DNA from: Streptomyces sp. NBC_00568
GTDB lineage: Bacteria; Actinomycetota; Actinomycetes; Streptomycetales; Streptomycetaceae
NCBI RefSeq assembly: GCF_026341855.1
Contig: NZ_JAPENW010000001.1
Location: forward strand, 1,240,001 to 1,304,000
Reading direction: 5' to 3'
DNA length: 64,000 bases
Shown in pieces: positions 1-10,806 of this stretch. Each line of letters starts with the position of its first letter. Position 1 is the stretch's first letter. Under the pieces are notes generated by a model. It saw only the letters and a program-made list of their open reading frames with translations. It was not told where the DNA came from and searched no databases. The position numbers and the translations under genes are program-made.

Positions 1-536
1 TCGCCCAGCAGGAAGAGGGACCCCTCGGGCACCACGATGTCGAAGGGCGCGTCGGACGGGCTGTCACCCCGATGGAGAAATGTCGACTCGTCGACCGATC
101 GGCCGTTCACTTCGAGTCTCCCCTCCTTGTCGCAGCAGACCACGTGGTCTCCCCCTACCCCGACGACGCGTTTGACGTAGTCCGCGTTCCCGAAATAACC
201 AGTGCCGTCGAACACGACGACATCGCCCCGCTGCGGCTCGGAACCGAAACGGTACGCCAACTTATTTACGAGAACGCGGTCCCCGATCCTCAATCCTGAC
301 TCCATGGAGCCGCTGGGAATTTCGAACGGCTGCATCACAAAGCGGCTGACCAGCAGCAGAAATACCAGACAGCCCAGCACGGTCAGGGTGATCCGGCCCC
401 CGGGGAGCCACTCGGCGACGTGGTCGGCGAACGCAGAACGCGACCGCCCCTCCGGCCCCGCTGTGTCCGAGATCTCCTCGGAAGCGGAAGGGCTGGAGGC
501 GCGGTCGCGCTCCACATGCTGTGCTTCGGTGTCCAT
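1..536 (-). CDS. lepB: Signal peptidase I, 5' part only
   Basis: Type I signal peptidase (S26 family) that removes signal peptides from exported proteins at the outer face of the membrane. Reading leftward from the ATG at 536 gives about 178 residues before the window ends. A hydrophilic N-terminus is followed by one membrane segment (about residues 48-67), the catalytic serine box IPSGSMESG (Ser77), and the lysine box DYVKRVVGVGGD (Lys122), so the Ser/Lys dyad is present. The C-terminal part lies outside the window. It sits just downstream of rplS on the same strand, as in other streptomycetes, where several signal peptidase genes cluster here (recalled). An in-frame stop closes the frame shortly upstream of this ATG; no strong Shine-Dalgarno is visible. 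Confidence 0.9.
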   Translation of the reverse strand, partial: MDTEAQHVERDRASSPSASEEISDTAGPEGRSRSAFADHVAEWLPGGRITLTVLGCLVFLLLVSRFVMQPFEIPSGSMESGLRIGDRVLVNKLAYRFGSEPQRGDVVVFDGTGYFGNADYVKRVVGVGGDHVVCCDKEGRLEVNGRSVDESTFLHRGDSPSDAPFDIVVPEGSLFLLG

Positions 537-616
537 CGGGGCCAGATGCTATCCGGCCTCCATGTGACGCCTTCTTACTGGCTCGGTCGCCGGCGGATCA
601 CCGCGGCGGCGCGAGG

Positions 617-967
617 TCAGTTGTCGCGCTTCTCCTTGATCTTCGCGGCCTTGCCGCGCAGCTCACGGAGGTAGTACAGCTTGGCGCGACGCACGTCACC
701 GCGGGTGACGAGCTCGATCTTCTCGACGATCGGGGTGTGCACCGGGAAGGTGCGCTCGACGCCGACGGAGAACGAGACCTTGCGGACCGTGAAGGTCTCG
801 CGGACACCGGCACCCTGGCGACGGATGACTACGCCCTTGAACTGCTGCACACGGGAGCGGTTGCCCTCGATGACGCGGACGTGGACGTTGACGGTGTCAC
901 CCGGACGGAAGGCCGGGACGTCGGTGCGCAGCGACGCGCTGTCGACAGTGTCGAGCAGGTGAGACAT
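617..967 (-). CDS. rplS: Ribosomal protein bL19
   Basis: Large-subunit ribosomal protein L19, located at the 30S/50S interface. The product is 116 residues, the usual length, beginning [14 protein letters not shown] and containing the conserved PAFRPGDTV and [10 protein letters not shown] segments and a basic C-terminus. A longer frame starts at 994 and adds nine residues (MASAKKADK), but the family begins at MSHLL, so 967 was chosen. The Shine-Dalgarno (GAAAGC) before it is weak. It follows trmD with a 130-bp gap and precedes lepB, a standard Streptomyces order. Confidence 0.95.
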   Translation of the reverse strand: MSHLLDTVDSASLRTDVPAFRPGDTVNVHVRVIEGNRSRVQQFKGVVIRRQGAGVRETFTVRKVSFSVGVERTFPVHTPIVEKIELVTRGDVRRAKLYYLRELRGKAAKIKEKRDN

Positions 968-1097
968 TTTGTCTGCTTTCTTCGCTGATGCCACAGGTCA
1001 TCAACGGGAGAGGGTTCGAAGATGATGCTGCCTCGTCGGGACGGGCGTCGTGTCCCCCTGTGGCAGGGGCGCACGCCGGACGACGTAGAGCAGCGGC

Positions 1098-1919
1098 CTA
1101 TTCTTCCACGGCCTCGGGCCTGCGCCAAAATCGGCCGTCGGGGCCCGGCTGCCAGCCCAGGATCGAGAGCATCTCGCGGTCCTTCTTGTCGAAGGCGGAG
1201 GGGTCGCAGCGCTCGATGAGGTCGGGTCGGTTCGCCGTCGTGCGGCGCAGGGCCTCGTCGCGCCGCCATCGGGCGATCTTCCCATGGTGGCCGCTGACCA
1301 GCACCTCGGGGATCTCACGGCCGCGCCACTGCGGGGGCTTGGTGTACACCGGGCCCTCCAGGAGGTTGGCCATGGCCCCGGGGGCGAAGGAGTCGTCCCG
1401 GTGCGACTCGGCGTTGCCGAGGACACCCGGCAGCAGCCGGGCCACGGCCTCGGTGACGACGAGGACGGCCGCCTCACCGCCGGCGAGGACGTAGTCGCCG
1501 ATGGACACCTCGTAGACGGGCATCCTCGTCGCGTACTCGTCGATGACCCGGCGGTCGATGCCCTCGTAGCGCGCGGGCGCGAAGACCAGCCAGGGGCGCT
1601 CGGAGAGCTCGACGGCGAGTTCCTGGGTGAAGGGGCGTCCGCTGGGAGTGGGGACCACCAGGGCGGGCCCGTGGGAGCCCGTCTCGTAGCCGTCCGCCAG
1701 GGCGGAGTCCAGGGCGTCGCCCCAGGGCTCGGTCTTCATGACCATGCCGGGGCCGCCGCCGTAGGGGGTGTCGTCGACCGTGTTGTGACGGTCGTACGTC
1801 CATTCCCGGAGATCGTGCACGTGCACGTTCAGCTGTCCACGCGCGCGTGCCTTGCCGACGAGCGAGACGTTCAGGGGTTCCAGGTACTCGGGGAAGATCG
1901 TGACCACGTCGAGCCGCAT
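1098..1919 (-). CDS. trmD: tRNA (guanine-37-N1)-methyltransferase
   Basis: Transfers methyl from SAM to N1 of G37 next to the tRNA anticodon, which prevents +1 frameshifting. The 273-residue product starts [13 protein letters not shown] and shows the SPOUT knot-fold motifs: DDTPYGGGPGM, ARYEGIDRRVIDEY, and the SAM-binding SIGDYVLAGGEAA. The C-terminal GVLGNAESHRDDSF substrate-binding loop is also intact. The ATG overlaps the rimM stop by one base (TGATG), so the two are probably translationally coupled. A longer open frame upstream is only the shadow of rimM. Confidence 0.95.
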   Translation of the reverse strand: MRLDVVTIFPEYLEPLNVSLVGKARARGQLNVHVHDLREWTYDRHNTVDDTPYGGGPGMVMKTEPWGDALDSALADGYETGSHGPALVVPTPSGRPFTQELAVELSERPWLVFAPARYEGIDRRVIDEYATRMPVYEVSIGDYVLAGGEAAVLVVTEAVARLLPGVLGNAESHRDDSFAPGAMANLLEGPVYTKPPQWRGREIPEVLVSGHHGKIARWRRDEALRRTTANRPDLIERCDPSAFDKKDREMLSILGWQPGPDGRFWRRPEAVEE

Positions 1920-2506
1920 CAGGCGTCGGCCCCCGCGGCGTCCTCGTCGCTCCCGGAGGAACCGTTCTCCTCGTCCCTGGAGGAGACGATCTCCGCCTGG
2001 TCGTCGATCAGCCCGGGCGGCGGGTCGATGACGGCCCGCTGCTTTTCGAGGTCGATCTCGACGACGATCTCCTCCACGAACGGGATCAGCACCTCGGTCC
2101 CGTCCGCGCGCTCCACCACGAACAGGTCCTGGGACGGCAGGTGCGAGATCTCGGTGATGCGTCCGACCTCGGCGCCGTCCTTGGTGACCACGTCCAGGTC
2201 CATCAGCTGGTGGTCGTAGTACTCGTCCGGGTCCTCCGGGGTCACGTCCGGGTCGACCTCGGCGATCAGCAGGGTGTTGCGCAGCGCCTCGGCGGCGTTG
2301 CGGTCCCGTACGCCTGCGAAGCGCAGCAGAAGACGGCCGCTGTGGACGCGGCCCGTCTCGATGGTCAACGGTCCGGTGGAGGCCGGATCGGTGAGCAGGA
2401 CGGCACCGGGCCCGAGCCTGAGCTCCGGCTCGTCGGTGCGGACCTCCACGGTGACCTCGCCCTTGATGCCGTGGGCGCGGCCGACGCGAGCGACTACCAG
2501 CTGCAC
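1919..2506 (-). CDS. rimM: 16S rRNA processing protein RimM
   Basis: Assembly factor for the 30S head that binds ribosomal protein uS19. The 195-residue product has the N-terminal RimM beta-barrel ([14 protein letters not shown], residues 5-18) and a PRC-barrel half ([11 protein letters not shown] onward), followed by an acidic Ser/Asp tail that is common in actinobacteria. A GTG start at 2506 is preferred: an AGGAGAT Shine-Dalgarno lies just upstream and the homologous domain begins immediately. The upstream frame extension to 2728 has no such signal. It is coupled to trmD by a 1-base overlap and separated from khpA by a 181-bp gap with a strong hairpin. Confidence 0.95.
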   Translation of the reverse strand: MQLVVARVGRAHGIKGEVTVEVRTDEPELRLGPGAVLLTDPASTGPLTIETGRVHSGRLLLRFAGVRDRNAAEALRNTLLIAEVDPDVTPEDPDEYYDHQLMDLDVVTKDGAEVGRITEISHLPSQDLFVVERADGTEVLIPFVEEIVVEIDLEKQRAVIDPPPGLIDDQAEIVSSRDEENGSSGSDEDAAGADA

Positions 2507-2631
2507 TGTGCTTGATCTCCTGTCGTGTGCCGACGGCCATGCTTCATGGACGACTGCGGGTGCGCGAACGCCCACGGGTGCGCAGGGATCCACGCGGTCC
2601 GTGGCCGCCTGCGAGGGTTCGCAGACGACTG

Positions 2632-2667
2632 CGGGCCGGGGACGGCTCGTAAGCCCTCCCCGGCCCG
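2632..2667 (-). terminator. Hairpin between khpA and rimM
   Basis: A perfect 10-bp GC stem (2632-2641 with 2658-2667) encloses a smaller GGCT/AGCC helix. There is no T-tract. It lies in the 181-bp gap between khpA and rimM on the minus strand and could attenuate or separate rpsP-khpA from rimM-trmD transcription, or stabilise the mRNA 3' end. The function is inferred. Confidence 0.45.
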
Positions 2668-2687
2668 AGCCGGTGCTGCCTGTTACG

Positions 2688-2927
2688 TCAGCGGACGTGA
2701 TCCACGTCGACGAGGTCGACGCGGACACCGCGGCCGCCGATGGCGCCCACGACGGTGCGCAGAGCGCGTGCGGTGCGGCCGTTGCGGCCGATCACCTTAC
2801 CGAGGTCGTCGGGATGGACCCGGACCTCGAGAACGCGCCCGCGGCGCAGGTCACGCGAAGCGACCTGCACGTCGTCGGGGTTGTCGACGATGCCCTTCAC
2901 GAGGTGCTCGAGAGCCTCCTCGAGCAT
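2688..2927 (-). CDS. khpA: KH-domain RNA-binding protein KhpA
   Basis: Small single-KH-domain RNA-binding protein of 79 residues. In Gram-positive bacteria KhpA pairs with KhpB and is linked to cell-elongation control. The KH core is clear: [20 protein letters not shown] includes the GxxG loop (GRNG). It starts 2 bp after the rpsP stop, so the pair is one transcription unit. This rpsP-khpA-rimM-trmD order is typical of actinobacteria and firmicutes. Confidence 0.93.
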   Translation of the reverse strand: MLEEALEHLVKGIVDNPDDVQVASRDLRRGRVLEVRVHPDDLGKVIGRNGRTARALRTVVGAIGGRGVRVDLVDVDHVR

Positions 2928-2929
2928 GC

Positions 2930-3349
2930 TCAGGCCTCGGTCGACTCGGACTCGGCCGGAGCCTCGTCCTTCTTCTCAGCCTTCTTCTTCTGGGTGATGG
3001 CCTCACCCTTGCTCGCGTCGTCGCCACCGAGGGCGTCGAACAGCGGGCGCGCGGCCTTCGGCTCGGCAACGAGCAGCGGAGCCGGGGCCGGCAGGCCCTT
3101 GAACTTCTGCCAGTCGCCGGTCAGCTTCAGGATGGCGAGCACGGGCTCGGTCGGCTGCGCGCCGACACCCAGCCAGTACTGCGCACGGTCCGAGTCGACC
3201 TCGATGCGCGAAGGGTTCTGCACCGGGTGGTACAGACCGATCTCCTCGATGGCCCTGCCGTCACGGCGGGTACGGGAGTCGGCGACGACGATGCGGTAGT
3301 GAGGCGAACGGATCTTGCCCAGACGCTTCAGCTTGATCTTGACTGCCAC
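2930..3349 (-). CDS. rpsP: Ribosomal protein bS16
   Basis: Small-subunit protein S16, a 30S assembly protein. The product is 139 residues: a canonical S16 core ([20 protein letters not shown], residues 3-22, then [10 protein letters not shown] and [12 protein letters not shown]) plus an actinobacterial extension rich in Lys, Glu and Ala. The GTG at 3349 was chosen because AGGAGA lies about 11 nt upstream and the family begins with (M/V)AVKIKL; the longer frame to 3676 runs through non-coding DNA. First gene of the rpsP-khpA unit. Confidence 0.95.
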   Translation of the reverse strand: MAVKIKLKRLGKIRSPHYRIVVADSRTRRDGRAIEEIGLYHPVQNPSRIEVDSDRAQYWLGVGAQPTEPVLAILKLTGDWQKFKGLPAPAPLLVAEPKAARPLFDALGGDDASKGEAITQKKKAEKKDEAPAESESTEA

Positions 3350-3523
3350 GGAAGTGGTGTCTCCTGGTCTTGACGGGGTTGGACACGACGAGATGGCCGC
3401 GTGGGGTTGCGGTACCCGAGTGTCCGATGGACGCGTCAGCCGGAGGAGAGAGGGGTCCTGTGCGGCTGCGAGTACAGCTAGCCATTCTGCCACATCCTGC
3501 GGACCGGCCGGACCGAGGGTGCG

Positions 3524-3579
3524 CGGGCCCATGGCTGACGGGCACCCGGCGTTCCGGGTGCCCGTCAGCCATGGGCCCG
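3524..3579. terminator. 26-bp perfect hairpin
   Basis: Perfect inverted repeat: 3524-3549 pairs with 3554-3579 around the 4-nt loop CGTT, and wobble pairs extend it by about three more. It lies downstream of the SprT-like gene and upstream of rpsP, so it most likely terminates transcription arriving from the right. There is no T-tract, which is usual for Streptomyces terminators. The length and perfection are unusual. Confidence 0.7.
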
Positions 3580-3642
3580 TGTGGACCGGCGGCGCAGGGG
3601 CGCCGGCGAGGTGTGGCCCGCGCGCACTCGTGCTTCCTGAAA

Positions 3643-3671
3643 TCCCCCACCGCCCCGGAGGAGGTGGGGGA
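3643..3671 (-). terminator. Hairpin after SprT-like gene
   Basis: A 9-bp stem (3643-3651 with 3663-3671) with an 11-nt loop lies 67 bp past the stop codon of the SprT-like gene. With the 26-bp hairpin further on it may form a tandem terminator. Confidence 0.5.
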
Positions 3672-3737
3672 GGCACGACTGCTCACGGGCCGCGCGTGCT
3701 CGTCCGGCACCCACGAGACGCCGGTGTCGCACGCACC

Positions 3738-4334
3738 TCAGCCCGCGGCCGCCCCGACCACCTCCGGAATACGGAAGGGCTTGCCGCACCCTCCGCACAC
3801 GATCGGCGCCTGCGCGAGGACCGAGGGGACCACGCGCACATTGCGCCCGCAGTCGCAGACGGCCTTGACGCGGACGCCTCCCCCGGAGGAGCCGTGGCGG
3901 GCGGCCGGGCCGCGGAACGAGCGGGCGGTGTCGGCGGCGGTGGCGGCCGAGTGGGCCTTCAGCGCGCGCTGGAGCCGCTCGATCGTCGGGCGGTAGCGGC
4001 GCTTCGCCTCGGGGTTGAGCGTGACCAGCGAGAAGCCACTGCTGGGATGCGGCTCCTCGGGGTGGTCGAGGCCCATCTCCTCGGCGATCGCGAGGAACCT
4101 GCGGTTGTGATACCGGCCGGCGCGCGAGGTGTCGCGGACTCCGCGGGCGGCGGCGATGCCGTGGACTGCTTCGTGAAGCAGTCGTTCGAAGGAGAGTTCG
4201 TGTCCGCAGGCGGACGACGATTCTCCGATCAGGGACTCTGGCGCGGCAAGATCGGGCAGCTCGGGGTGGTGCCGCTGAATGTCGGCCCACGCCCCTGCCA
4301 GCTCTGCGGCGAGAACAGGTGGTGTCGTGCTCAC
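3738..4334 (-). CDS. SprT-like zinc metalloprotein
   Basis: A 198-residue protein with a probable zinc-protease core. The HExxH motif HEAVH (residues 54-58) is followed by RAGRYHNRRFLAIAEEMGL, which resembles the third-ligand region of SprT/Spartan-like domains. A C-terminal zinc ribbon has Cys160, Cys162, Cys180 and Cys183 (CDCG and CGGCGKPF). Members of this fold include DNA-protein-crosslink proteases, but the substrate here is unknown. The ATG at 4334 gives a full domain. It stands alone, with a 250-bp gap to proS upstream and strong terminators downstream. The family call comes from motifs only. Confidence 0.72.
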   Translation of the reverse strand: MSTTPPVLAAELAGAWADIQRHHPELPDLAAPESLIGESSSACGHELSFERLLHEAVHGIAAARGVRDTSRAGRYHNRRFLAIAEEMGLDHPEEPHPSSGFSLVTLNPEAKRRYRPTIERLQRALKAHSAATAADTARSFRGPAARHGSSGGGVRVKAVCDCGRNVRVVPSVLAQAPIVCGGCGKPFRIPEVVGAAAG

Positions 4335-4584
4335 GTAATGACAACGAGCGGGGGTGCCTCTGTGTTCCTATTCCGGGGCATCCCAAATAATTTGCACGTA
4401 CCCGTCAGTTGCCGCTGATGCGTCCTGACGAGGGCGGGTGCGCTGATCTGCGGAGAAGCGTCACAGCTCCTACCAAGGCGGTACGTAGGCACACGTACGC
4501 CCCGGCGCGTAGACGGTCTCCGCACTCCGGGGCGCCTGTGGTCGGCAGATGCGCAAGGGGTGTTTCGGCCGCCCTCGGGCCCGC

Positions 4585-6000
4585 TCAGTAGGCGCGGGCG
4601 ACGACGGCGACGTTACCGGGTGCGTCGTCGGTGCCGGGCACCGACCCGTCCTCCGCGACCAGACAGCGTACGGTCACCGCGTGCTCGGCGAGCCTGGCCT
4701 CGCCCTCTTCGCCGAGGTCGGCCCACGGAATGCGCGCCCAGCCGCCCGCCACGGCGGCCTCCACGGCCGCGTCGATCGTCGAGACCTCGGACGTGCGGGA
4801 CTCGCGGCGCTCGCGCGACTGCCGCAGGAGCAGCGCCTGGTCCTCCTCCAGGATCGCGGGGAGCAGTCCCGCCAGCGCGTCGACGGCGACGGGCTCCTTG
4901 CCCCCGGGGATGCGGCGGACCAGCATCGCGGTGCCGCTCTCCAGGTCACGGGGGCCGACCTCGACGCGCACGGGGACGCCCTTGAGTTCCCAGTCGACGG
5001 CGCGGCGCCCGAAGGGGGTGTCCGTACGGTCGTCGACCTGGACCCGTACACCCGCCGCCTTCAGCCGGTCGCCGATCTCACGGACCTTGGCCAGAACCGC
5101 TTCGTCCCCCTTGATCGCGAGGACGACGACCTGTACCGGGGCGAGCCGGGGCGGCACCCGCAACCCATTGTCATCACCGTGCGACATGATCAGGCCACCC
5201 ACCATGCGGGTCGAGGACCCCCAGGAGGTCTGCCAGACGAGCTCCTGTCTGCCGTCCTTGGACAGGTACTGGGTGTTGAACGCCTTCGCGAAGTTCTGCC
5301 CCAGCTCGTGGCTGGTGCCCATCTGGAGCGCCTTGCCGTCGCCCATCATGGCTTCGAGGGTGAGGGTGTTGATGGCACCCGCGAACCGCTCGCTCGCCGT
5401 CTTCCGGCCAAGGACGACGTCGATGCCGAGGACGTTGGCCATGAAGTCGGCGTACACCTCCTTGTGGATGTGCGCGGCGTAGTCCCGGGCGTCCTCGTAG
5501 GTGGCGTGGGCGGTGTGGCCCTCCTGCCAGAGAAATTCAGTCGTTCGGAGGAACACCCGCGGGCGCATCTCCCAACGGACCACGTTCGCCCACTGGTTGA
5601 TCAGCAGCGGCAGATCGCGGTAGCTCTGCACCCACTTGGAGAAGTACTCGTTGACGATCGTCTCGGAGGTGGGGCGGACGACGACCGGCTCCTCCAGTTC
5701 CTTGCCGCCGCCGTGCGTGACCACCGCGAGCTCGGGGGCGAACCCCTCGACGTGCTCCGCCTCCCGGGTCAGGTACGACTGCGGGATGAACAGCGGGAAG
5801 TAGGCGTTCTGGGCGCCGGCTTCCTTGATACGGGCGTCCATCTCCTGCTGCATCCGCTCCCACAGCCCGTACCCGTACGGCCGGATGACCATGGTTCCGC
5901 GCACCGGCCCGTTGTCGGCGAGCTCGGCCTTGTTGATCAAGTCCTGGTACCAGCGCGGGAAGTCGTCCGCCTGGGGCGTGAGAACGGGTGCCTTTGCCAT
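4585..6000 (-). CDS. proS: Prolyl-tRNA synthetase, archaeal/eukaryote type
   Basis: Class II synthetase charging tRNA-Pro. At 471 residues it is shorter than bacterial ProRS (about 570) because it lacks the editing insertion between motifs 2 and 3. It shows the eukaryote/archaeal-type signatures: VVVRPTSETI, FLRTTEFLWQEGHTAH, a long C-terminal zinc-less domain, and the terminal tyrosine (ARAY) typical of this class. Streptomycetes normally have a bacterial-type proS elsewhere (recalled), so this is probably a second copy. The ATG at 6000 begins MAKAPVLTPQADDFPRWYQD, the usual N-terminus; the upstream extension is intergenic. The gene is divergent from the methyltransferase gene. Confidence 0.92.
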   Translation of the reverse strand: MAKAPVLTPQADDFPRWYQDLINKAELADNGPVRGTMVIRPYGYGLWERMQQEMDARIKEAGAQNAYFPLFIPQSYLTREAEHVEGFAPELAVVTHGGGKELEEPVVVRPTSETIVNEYFSKWVQSYRDLPLLINQWANVVRWEMRPRVFLRTTEFLWQEGHTAHATYEDARDYAAHIHKEVYADFMANVLGIDVVLGRKTASERFAGAINTLTLEAMMGDGKALQMGTSHELGQNFAKAFNTQYLSKDGRQELVWQTSWGSSTRMVGGLIMSHGDDNGLRVPPRLAPVQVVVLAIKGDEAVLAKVREIGDRLKAAGVRVQVDDRTDTPFGRRAVDWELKGVPVRVEVGPRDLESGTAMLVRRIPGGKEPVAVDALAGLLPAILEEDQALLLRQSRERRESRTSEVSTIDAAVEAAVAGGWARIPWADLGEEGEARLAEHAVTVRCLVAEDGSVPGTDDAPGNVAVVARAY

Positions 6001-6197
6001 GCGGCGATCGTACGGGCCCACGTTGCCGGAATGTGAATTCTCGCGCCCTTTGCGGCCCCCGCACAAACGGGCCCCCGCAACCCCTGGACGGCACGTCGAG
6101 TGCGGAGTTACCTGACATACGGGGGGAGTGCGGGCCTCGTGCGCGGGGGCGAAGGAACGGGCCCGGCGGCAACTCTCGGCGGATTGGGGCACTTTCG

Positions 6198-7052
6198 ATG
6201 ACACCTACGCTCGTGCGGCAGCACCTTCCTCATGCGGGTCCAGCGCCCCGCGCGGACCGGGGTGCACGCGCGCGTGACTGGGCCGAGATCCAGGAGCGGA
6301 TGCTGGTGCCGCTCTACGAGGCCGTCTACGAGCGGCTCGAAGTGGGCGGCGGGACGCGGCTGCTCGGGCTCGGCTGCGGGGCGGGGCTCGCCCTGCTCAT
6401 GGCGGCCTCCCGCGGCGCCGCGGTCACGGGTGTCGACTCCTCGTCGCCCGAACGGCTGGCCCTCGCTCGGGAGCGTCTGCTGCCGGAGGGCCGGGGCACA
6501 CGCCCGGGCGACCACCGGCTCGTGGCCGGCTCCCCCGGGGACGCGGCCGTGGCGGGCGCGCCGACCCACAACCTGGTGACCGCGTTCGAGCCGATCGGGT
6601 GCGTGGCCGGAGACTCCGAGGGACTCGGTTCGCTGCTCGCGGAGGCGGCGCCGCTCACCGGCCGCGGAACGCCCGTGGTGCTGGTCGGGTGGGGGCCACC
6701 GGAACGGTGCAGCACCTCGGCCGTGCTGCGGGTGGCCACCAAACTGGCCGATCCCCTGCGCGGGGCGGCGGCCTTGCGCGCCGCCCGCCGGGACGACCTG
6801 GAGGAGGTGGCCCAGCGGGCCGGGCTGCGGCCGGACGGCTCGGGGCGGGTGGCCTGCCCGTTCGGGTACGCCGATGTGGACAGTGCCGTGCGCGGGCTGC
6901 TGTCCACGGGGCTCTTCGACGCCGCGGTCGACGCCACCGATCAGGCCCAGGTCGACAAGGAAGTGGCCGAGGCGCTGCATCCGCATCTGCGGCGGGACGG
7001 GACGGTCTGGATGCCGAACGTGTTCCGGTATCTGATCGCCCGGACGGTCTGA
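6198..7052 (+). CDS. SAM-dependent methyltransferase-like protein
   Basis: A 284-residue class I methyltransferase fold. The glycine-rich SAM loop reads LLGLGCGAGLALLM, and an acidic residue closes strand 2 (VTGVDSSSPERL). The rest is Ala-rich and poorly conserved. The substrate is unknown. The ATG at 6198 fits the domain start; no strong Shine-Dalgarno is visible, so a leaderless message is possible. It is divergent from proS (197-bp gap) and converges on ftsH with only 4 bp between stop codons, so readthrough antisense between the two is likely. Confidence 0.75.
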   Translation: MTPTLVRQHLPHAGPAPRADRGARARDWAEIQERMLVPLYEAVYERLEVGGGTRLLGLGCGAGLALLMAASRGAAVTGVDSSSPERLALARERLLPEGRGTRPGDHRLVAGSPGDAAVAGAPTHNLVTAFEPIGCVAGDSEGLGSLLAEAAPLTGRGTPVVLVGWGPPERCSTSAVLRVATKLADPLRGAAALRAARRDDLEEVAQRAGLRPDGSGRVACPFGYADVDSAVRGLLSTGLFDAAVDATDQAQVDKEVAEALHPHLRRDGTVWMPNVFRYLIARTV

Positions 7053-7056
7053 GGGG

Positions 7057-8991
<1,935 letters not shown>

Positions 8992-9037
8992 ATGGCGACG
9001 TTACGACATATGGCGGACAGCGGCACCCGCGCTCACG

Positions 9038-9076
9038 CCACTGGGGCGCCCCTCCGGTGAGGGGCGCCCCCAGTGG
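9038..9076 (-). terminator. ffh terminator
   Basis: A GC stem of 17 versus 18 nt (9038-9054 with 9059-9076), one bulged C, and loop CGGT lies just past the ffh stop codon. A strong rho-independent-like terminator without a T-tract. Confidence 0.8.
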
Positions 9077-9110
9077 GCGTCGCTGAAGCACTCCCGTACG
9101 GGAGGGGCTG

Positions 9111-10664
9111 TCAGCCCATGAACTTCTTGAACTCGTCCGGCAGCTCGAAGTCTTCCTGGGCGCCCTGCTGAGGGAGGCCGAAGGCGTTGCCGCCCTGGGC
9201 ACCCGCCTCGCGACGGGCAGCCTCCTCTTCCTCCTGCAGCTTGCGCTTCATCGGGTTTCCGGAGCGCTGCTTGCCCTTGGCCTGCTTCTGCTTCTTCTTG
9301 GTGCGGCCGGGGCCGCCACCCATGCCCGGCATCCCGGGCATGCCCGGCATCCCGCCGCCCTGGGCCATGCGGGACATCATCTTGCGGGCCTCGAAGAACC
9401 GCTCGACCAGGCCCTTGACCGCGCTGACCTCGACACCGGAACCCTTGGCGATACGGGCGCGGCGCGAGCCGTTGATGATCGTCGGCTCCTGGCGCTCGGC
9501 CGGCGTCATCGACTTGATGATGGCGGCCGTGCGGTCGACGTCGCGCTCGTCGAGATTATTGATCTGGTCCTTGATCTGGCCCATGCCCGGGAGCATGCCG
9601 AGCAGCTTGCTGATGCTGCCCATCTTCCGGACCTGCTCCATCTGGGCCAGGAAGTCGTCCAGGGTGAAGTCCTGGCCCTTCTTGGACGCCAGCTTGGAGG
9701 CCATCTTCTCGGCCTCTTCTTGGCTGAACGTCTTCTCCGCCTGCTCGATCAGGGTGAGCAGGTCACCCATGTCGAGGATGCGGGAGGCCATCCGGTCCGG
9801 GTGGAAGGCGTCGAAGTCGTCGAGCTTCTCGCCGTTCGACGCGAACATGATCGGCTTGCCGGTGACCGAGGCGATCGACAGGGCCGCACCACCGCGGGCG
9901 TCACCGTCGAGCTTGGAGAGCACCACGCCGTCGAAGCCGACGCCGTCACGGAAGGACTCGGCCGTGTTGACCGCGTCCTGGCCGATCATCGCGTCGACGA
10001 CGAAGAGGATCTCGTCGGGGCTGACGGCGTCGCGGATGTCCGCGGCCTGCTGCATCAGCTCCTGGTCGATACCCAGGCGGCCGGCGGTGTCCACGATCAC
10101 GATGTCGTGGACCTTGGTCTTCGCGAACTCCATGGAGTCCTTGGCGACCTTGACCGGGTCGCCGACGCCGTTGCCCGGCTCGGGGGCGTAGACGGCGACG
10201 CCCGCGCGCTCGGCGACCACGCTGAGCTGGTTCACCGCGTTCGGGCGCTGGAGGTCGGCGGCGACGAGGAGCGGGGAGTGCCCCTGGTCCTTGAGCCACT
10301 TGCCGAGCTTTCCGGCGAGCGTGGTCTTGCCCGCACCCTGGAGGCCCGCGAGCATGATCACGGTGGGCGGGTTCTTGGCGAAGCGGAGGCGGCGGGTCTC
10401 GCCGCCGAGGATCGTGACGAGCTCGTCGTTCACGATCTTCAGAACCTGCTGGGCGGGGTTCAGCGCCTTGGAGACCTCGACACCGAGTGCGCGCTCCTTG
10501 ACGTTCTTGATGAAGGTCCGCACGACCGGAAGGGCCACGTCGGCTTCGAGGAGCGCGATACGGATCTCGCGTGCGGTGGCGTCGATGTCGGCTTCGGACA
10601 GTCGGCCCTTGCCCCGCAGGTTCTTGAACGTCGCTGAGAGGCGATCGGAGAGAGTATCGAACAC
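9111..10664 (-). CDS. ffh: Signal recognition particle protein Ffh
   Basis: GTPase of the signal recognition particle; it binds 4.5S RNA and signal sequences of nascent membrane proteins and docks on FtsY. The 517 residues contain the N domain (1-90), the G domain with P-loop GLQGAGKTT (107-115), DTAGRLGID and SKLDGDARGG, and the Met-rich M domain with the RNA-binding helix INGSRRARIAKGSG. The tail carries a GMPGMPGMPGM repeat and a lysine-rich stretch, an actinobacterial extension. It is preceded by glnD with about 140 bp between, and followed by a terminator. Its receptor ftsY lies 7.5 kb away on the same strand. Confidence 0.97.
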   Translation of the reverse strand: MFDTLSDRLSATFKNLRGKGRLSEADIDATAREIRIALLEADVALPVVRTFIKNVKERALGVEVSKALNPAQQVLKIVNDELVTILGGETRRLRFAKNPPTVIMLAGLQGAGKTTLAGKLGKWLKDQGHSPLLVAADLQRPNAVNQLSVVAERAGVAVYAPEPGNGVGDPVKVAKDSMEFAKTKVHDIVIVDTAGRLGIDQELMQQAADIRDAVSPDEILFVVDAMIGQDAVNTAESFRDGVGFDGVVLSKLDGDARGGAALSIASVTGKPIMFASNGEKLDDFDAFHPDRMASRILDMGDLLTLIEQAEKTFSQEEAEKMASKLASKKGQDFTLDDFLAQMEQVRKMGSISKLLGMLPGMGQIKDQINNLDERDVDRTAAIIKSMTPAERQEPTIINGSRRARIAKGSGVEVSAVKGLVERFFEARKMMSRMAQGGGMPGMPGMPGMGGGPGRTKKKQKQAKGKQRSGNPMKRKLQEEEEAARREAGAQGGNAFGLPQQGAQEDFELPDEFKKFMG

Positions 10665-10806
10665 GGCGCTCGTCGGTCCTCAGGGGTCGGGGGCGATGGG
10701 AATCGCCCTCCAGGGTATCTGGCCGCGTGCGGTGGGGTCTCCACCCCGTTCATACGAGAGACCTATGGCACCCTCTGGCCAGGTGTACGGGACGGTCGGC
10801 ACCGCC

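Larger units (their letters stand above)
3350..3737. other. Intergenic region upstream of rpsP
   Basis: This 388-bp gap lies between rpsP and the SprT-like gene, both on the minus strand. It contains two hairpins listed separately. Between 3350 and 3520 lies the likely rpsP promoter: the minus-strand hexamer CAGAAT (3484-3489 on +) is a possible -10, but no good -35 was found. No convincing coding sequence is seen; the open frames here are high-GC shadows. Confidence 0.5.

Noticed and set aside
1098..2540. Long minus frame covering trmD plus about 200 extra residues
   Set aside because: The N-terminal extension is Arg/Pro/Gly-rich shadow of rimM in another frame; trmD starts at 1919.
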